From: Gemmatimonadaceae bacterium
Lineage (GTDB): Bacteria > Gemmatimonadota > Gemmatimonadetes > Gemmatimonadales > Gemmatimonadaceae
Length of the DNA stretch: 64,000 nucleotides
NCBI GenBank assembly: GCA_019186945.1
Contig: JABAQJ010000002.1
Location: 62,001-126,000 of the forward strand
Direction of reading: 5' to 3'
The notes under the pieces are model-generated. The model saw only the letters and a list, made by a program, of their open reading frames with translations. It did no database searches and had not been told where the DNA came from. The position numbers and the translations under genes were made by a program. This document shows positions 62,704-64,000 of the stretch, piece after piece; within the stretch, counting starts at the first letter, position 1; the number at the start of each line of letters is the position of its first letter.

Positions 62704-64000
62704 TCATCGATACTCCCAGGCCGCGGCGGCGATCTCGCCTAACGCCTGACCCACCACACGGGTGATTTCGTCCGGCGCCGTGGAGACCGGGACGTTGTTT
62801 ACATAAACGGCAAGAATCAATCGTTTTCCCGTCTTGGTGGTCATGTAGCCGGCCAATCCCTTCCCCGTGACCAGCAGCCGACGGTTGAGCGGATCGTCGA
62901 CAGCGTACGTGCCGGTCTTGGCGAACACGTGTCCCGCAGCCGGCGACTGCGGCTGGATGTTGTAGAGCGTTCCGTCCTTGCCAAGAACCGGAAGCGCGTT
63001 CTGGAACGACGGGTAATCGGCCCGTTTCGACATCATCCGCAGATAACTGACCATGAATGCCGGCGAGAAATGAGCGTCGCCACCTGCTCCGTCCGCTTGC
63101 TGCGCGCCATCCAGACCCAACCCTTCGCGCTCGAGCCATCGCCGCTCCACATCGAAGCCGTTCTCTCCGTCCTTGCCGAACAGGGCGCCCATCAGGAGCG
63201 GTAGCGAACTCGCGTGCAGGTTCTGGCTGACCTTGAGCACAACCTTGATCATCTCGGTCGCCGGTGCAGAAACGTGTTCCGCCACGACGTCCCCGGGCCG
63301 ATAGCGCCCCGACGACCGGGCAGCTCTGACGCGCGCGTCGGAGGGCCCCCGCGCGAACCACGACACCCTTCGACCGCAACGCTTCGGCTAGGACATGCGC
63401 GGCATACCGGCTGGGGACAGGCACGGGGTACGCATATAGAACGCCGTCAGTCCCCATGGGAACGACTCCCGCGATCGTCACGGTGAACGGGCTGTCGCCC
63501 TTCGCGCCACCGTCGTCTATCGTGATGCTGGCGTTCCCGCCAGCAGCTATCGTCGTGACCCTGTTCACGACACGGATGAACGTCGACGCAGGCGAGACGA
63601 CCAATGTGGCCGCCGCGCCTGTCGTCGCCCCTGGCCCGACAGTGATATCGATGACGTTGTCGTTGATCGATATGGGAGACACGACGACCCCGGTCCCGAG
63701 CTCTCGCGAGCCCTCGGCGTAGAGAGACGCGTCCACCCGCACGACGCCGGTAACGCGCTTGATCCCCTTCGCCACGATCTGGCCGGCCAAGCGACGCACC
63801 ACGGTCAACGGGTCGCCGGGAACCGCCCGTGTGTCAGGTGCGCCCCCGTACGAATGATCGTGGTTCTCGAAGGCCAGCGTGCCGTCGGGTTGAAGACGCT
63901 GCGACAGGTTTGGGTCGCCGCTGGCAACGAGCACGAGGTCGCCGGCGAGCGTGCCGTCCCGCCCGATCGGACCGGTGCGATACACTCGCGTATGGAAACG
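62704..64000 (-). pseudogene. dacB: D-Ala-D-Ala carboxypeptidase/endopeptidase (PBP4, dacB), frameshifted and edge-truncated
   Basis: The reading frame of an S13 penicillin-binding protein enters from beyond position 64000 and continues to about 63350 (GDLVLVASGDPNLSQRL, LAGQIVAKGIKRVTGVV). The family then continues in another frame to 62704, with SQNLHASSLPLLMG (the SxN motif) and HVFAKTGTY (the KTG motif). The break lies at a run of five C (63346-63350, five G on the coding strand); removing one G rejoins the frames (VRAGPSDARVRAA). The SxxK motif is outside the window. It may be a true pseudogene, a programmed slip, or a sequencing error. Confidence 0.82.

Noticed and set aside
62660-63345. 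A C-terminal continuation of the first dacB frame past the frameshift
   Set aside because: After the homopolymer the frame reads Arg/Gly-rich sequence, while the second frame has the SxN and KTG motifs of the family.
1-64000. CRISPR arrays, insertion sequences, integrases or phage genes
   Set aside because: No direct-repeat arrays with regular spacing, transposase or integrase motifs were seen.

Overview
This 64 kb window is a GC-rich bacterial chromosome segment. No rRNA or tRNA gene was seen, so the placement rests on protein character alone. Rows of FtsX/MacB permeases, a bactofilin, MglA/MglB-type proteins, a bacillithiol-type deacetylase, an Asp-box (sortilin-like) protein and secreted M20, P1 and S8 peptidases suggest a Gram-negative, Gemmatimonadota-like organism. 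That is an inference. I saw no phage, transposon, integron or CRISPR array; most of the window reads as stable housekeeping and cell-envelope gene content. Many starts were refined from the longest open frame using Shine-Dalgarno sites, 4-bp overlaps and signal peptides.

Layout. 0-9 kb (+): a tripartite efflux operon with a TolC-like outer-membrane protein, a HlyD/MacA adaptor, one MacB-type ATPase and four MacB-type permeases that look like two duplicated pairs. 9-17 kb: a secreted M20 amidohydrolase (-), then a bshB1-kynA-kynB-ABC ATPase-ABC permease run (+) with 4-bp overlaps, then a cysteine desulfurase with mnmA. 17-26 kb (-): a zinc-ribbon protein, bactofilin, dnaJ-grpE, then cinA-pgsA-mglA-mglB-recR-ybaB-dnaX, headed by an SRP RNA gene that I identify from its conserved core. 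26-35 kb (-): a central-carbon run in transcription order tal-pyk-MBL hydrolase-pgi-class II aldolase-yihY-ltaE. 35-41 kb: exported proteins of unknown role (-), crcB plus a DUF190 gene, and a second M20 amidohydrolase (+). 41-48 kb: a FecR-domain protein whose N-terminus resembles ECF sigma region 2, then a membrane protein, SDR, Na+/solute symporter and P1 peptidase (-), and a cytosolic M20 deacylase (+). 48-64 kb: an Asp-box protein, an S8 protease, a flavin dehydrogenase, a GH9 glycosidase, a ketopantoate-reductase-like protein, a serine hydrolase, msrA, DoxX, an alpha/beta hydrolase, and a dacB (PBP4) gene that is frameshifted and cut by the window edge.

Functional links. The efflux genes should form one envelope-spanning machine. 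Cysteine desulfurase plus MnmA fit tRNA 2-thiolation. KynA and KynB make the first two steps of tryptophan catabolism. The tal-pyk-pgi run links glycolysis and the pentose phosphate pathway. SRP RNA, DnaJ/GrpE, RecR, YbaB and DnaX are ordinary information-processing genes.

Most unusual features: (1) about 21 of 26 in-frame TTA codons lie in the context GTTAGG, as Leu-Gly; (2) the sigma-like/FecR fusion; (3) an insertion of about 30 residues in MglA; (4) an SRP RNA apical loop that does not read GGAA; (5) one ATPase serving four permeases; (6) the dacB frameshift. I did not find a clear new multi-gene system.
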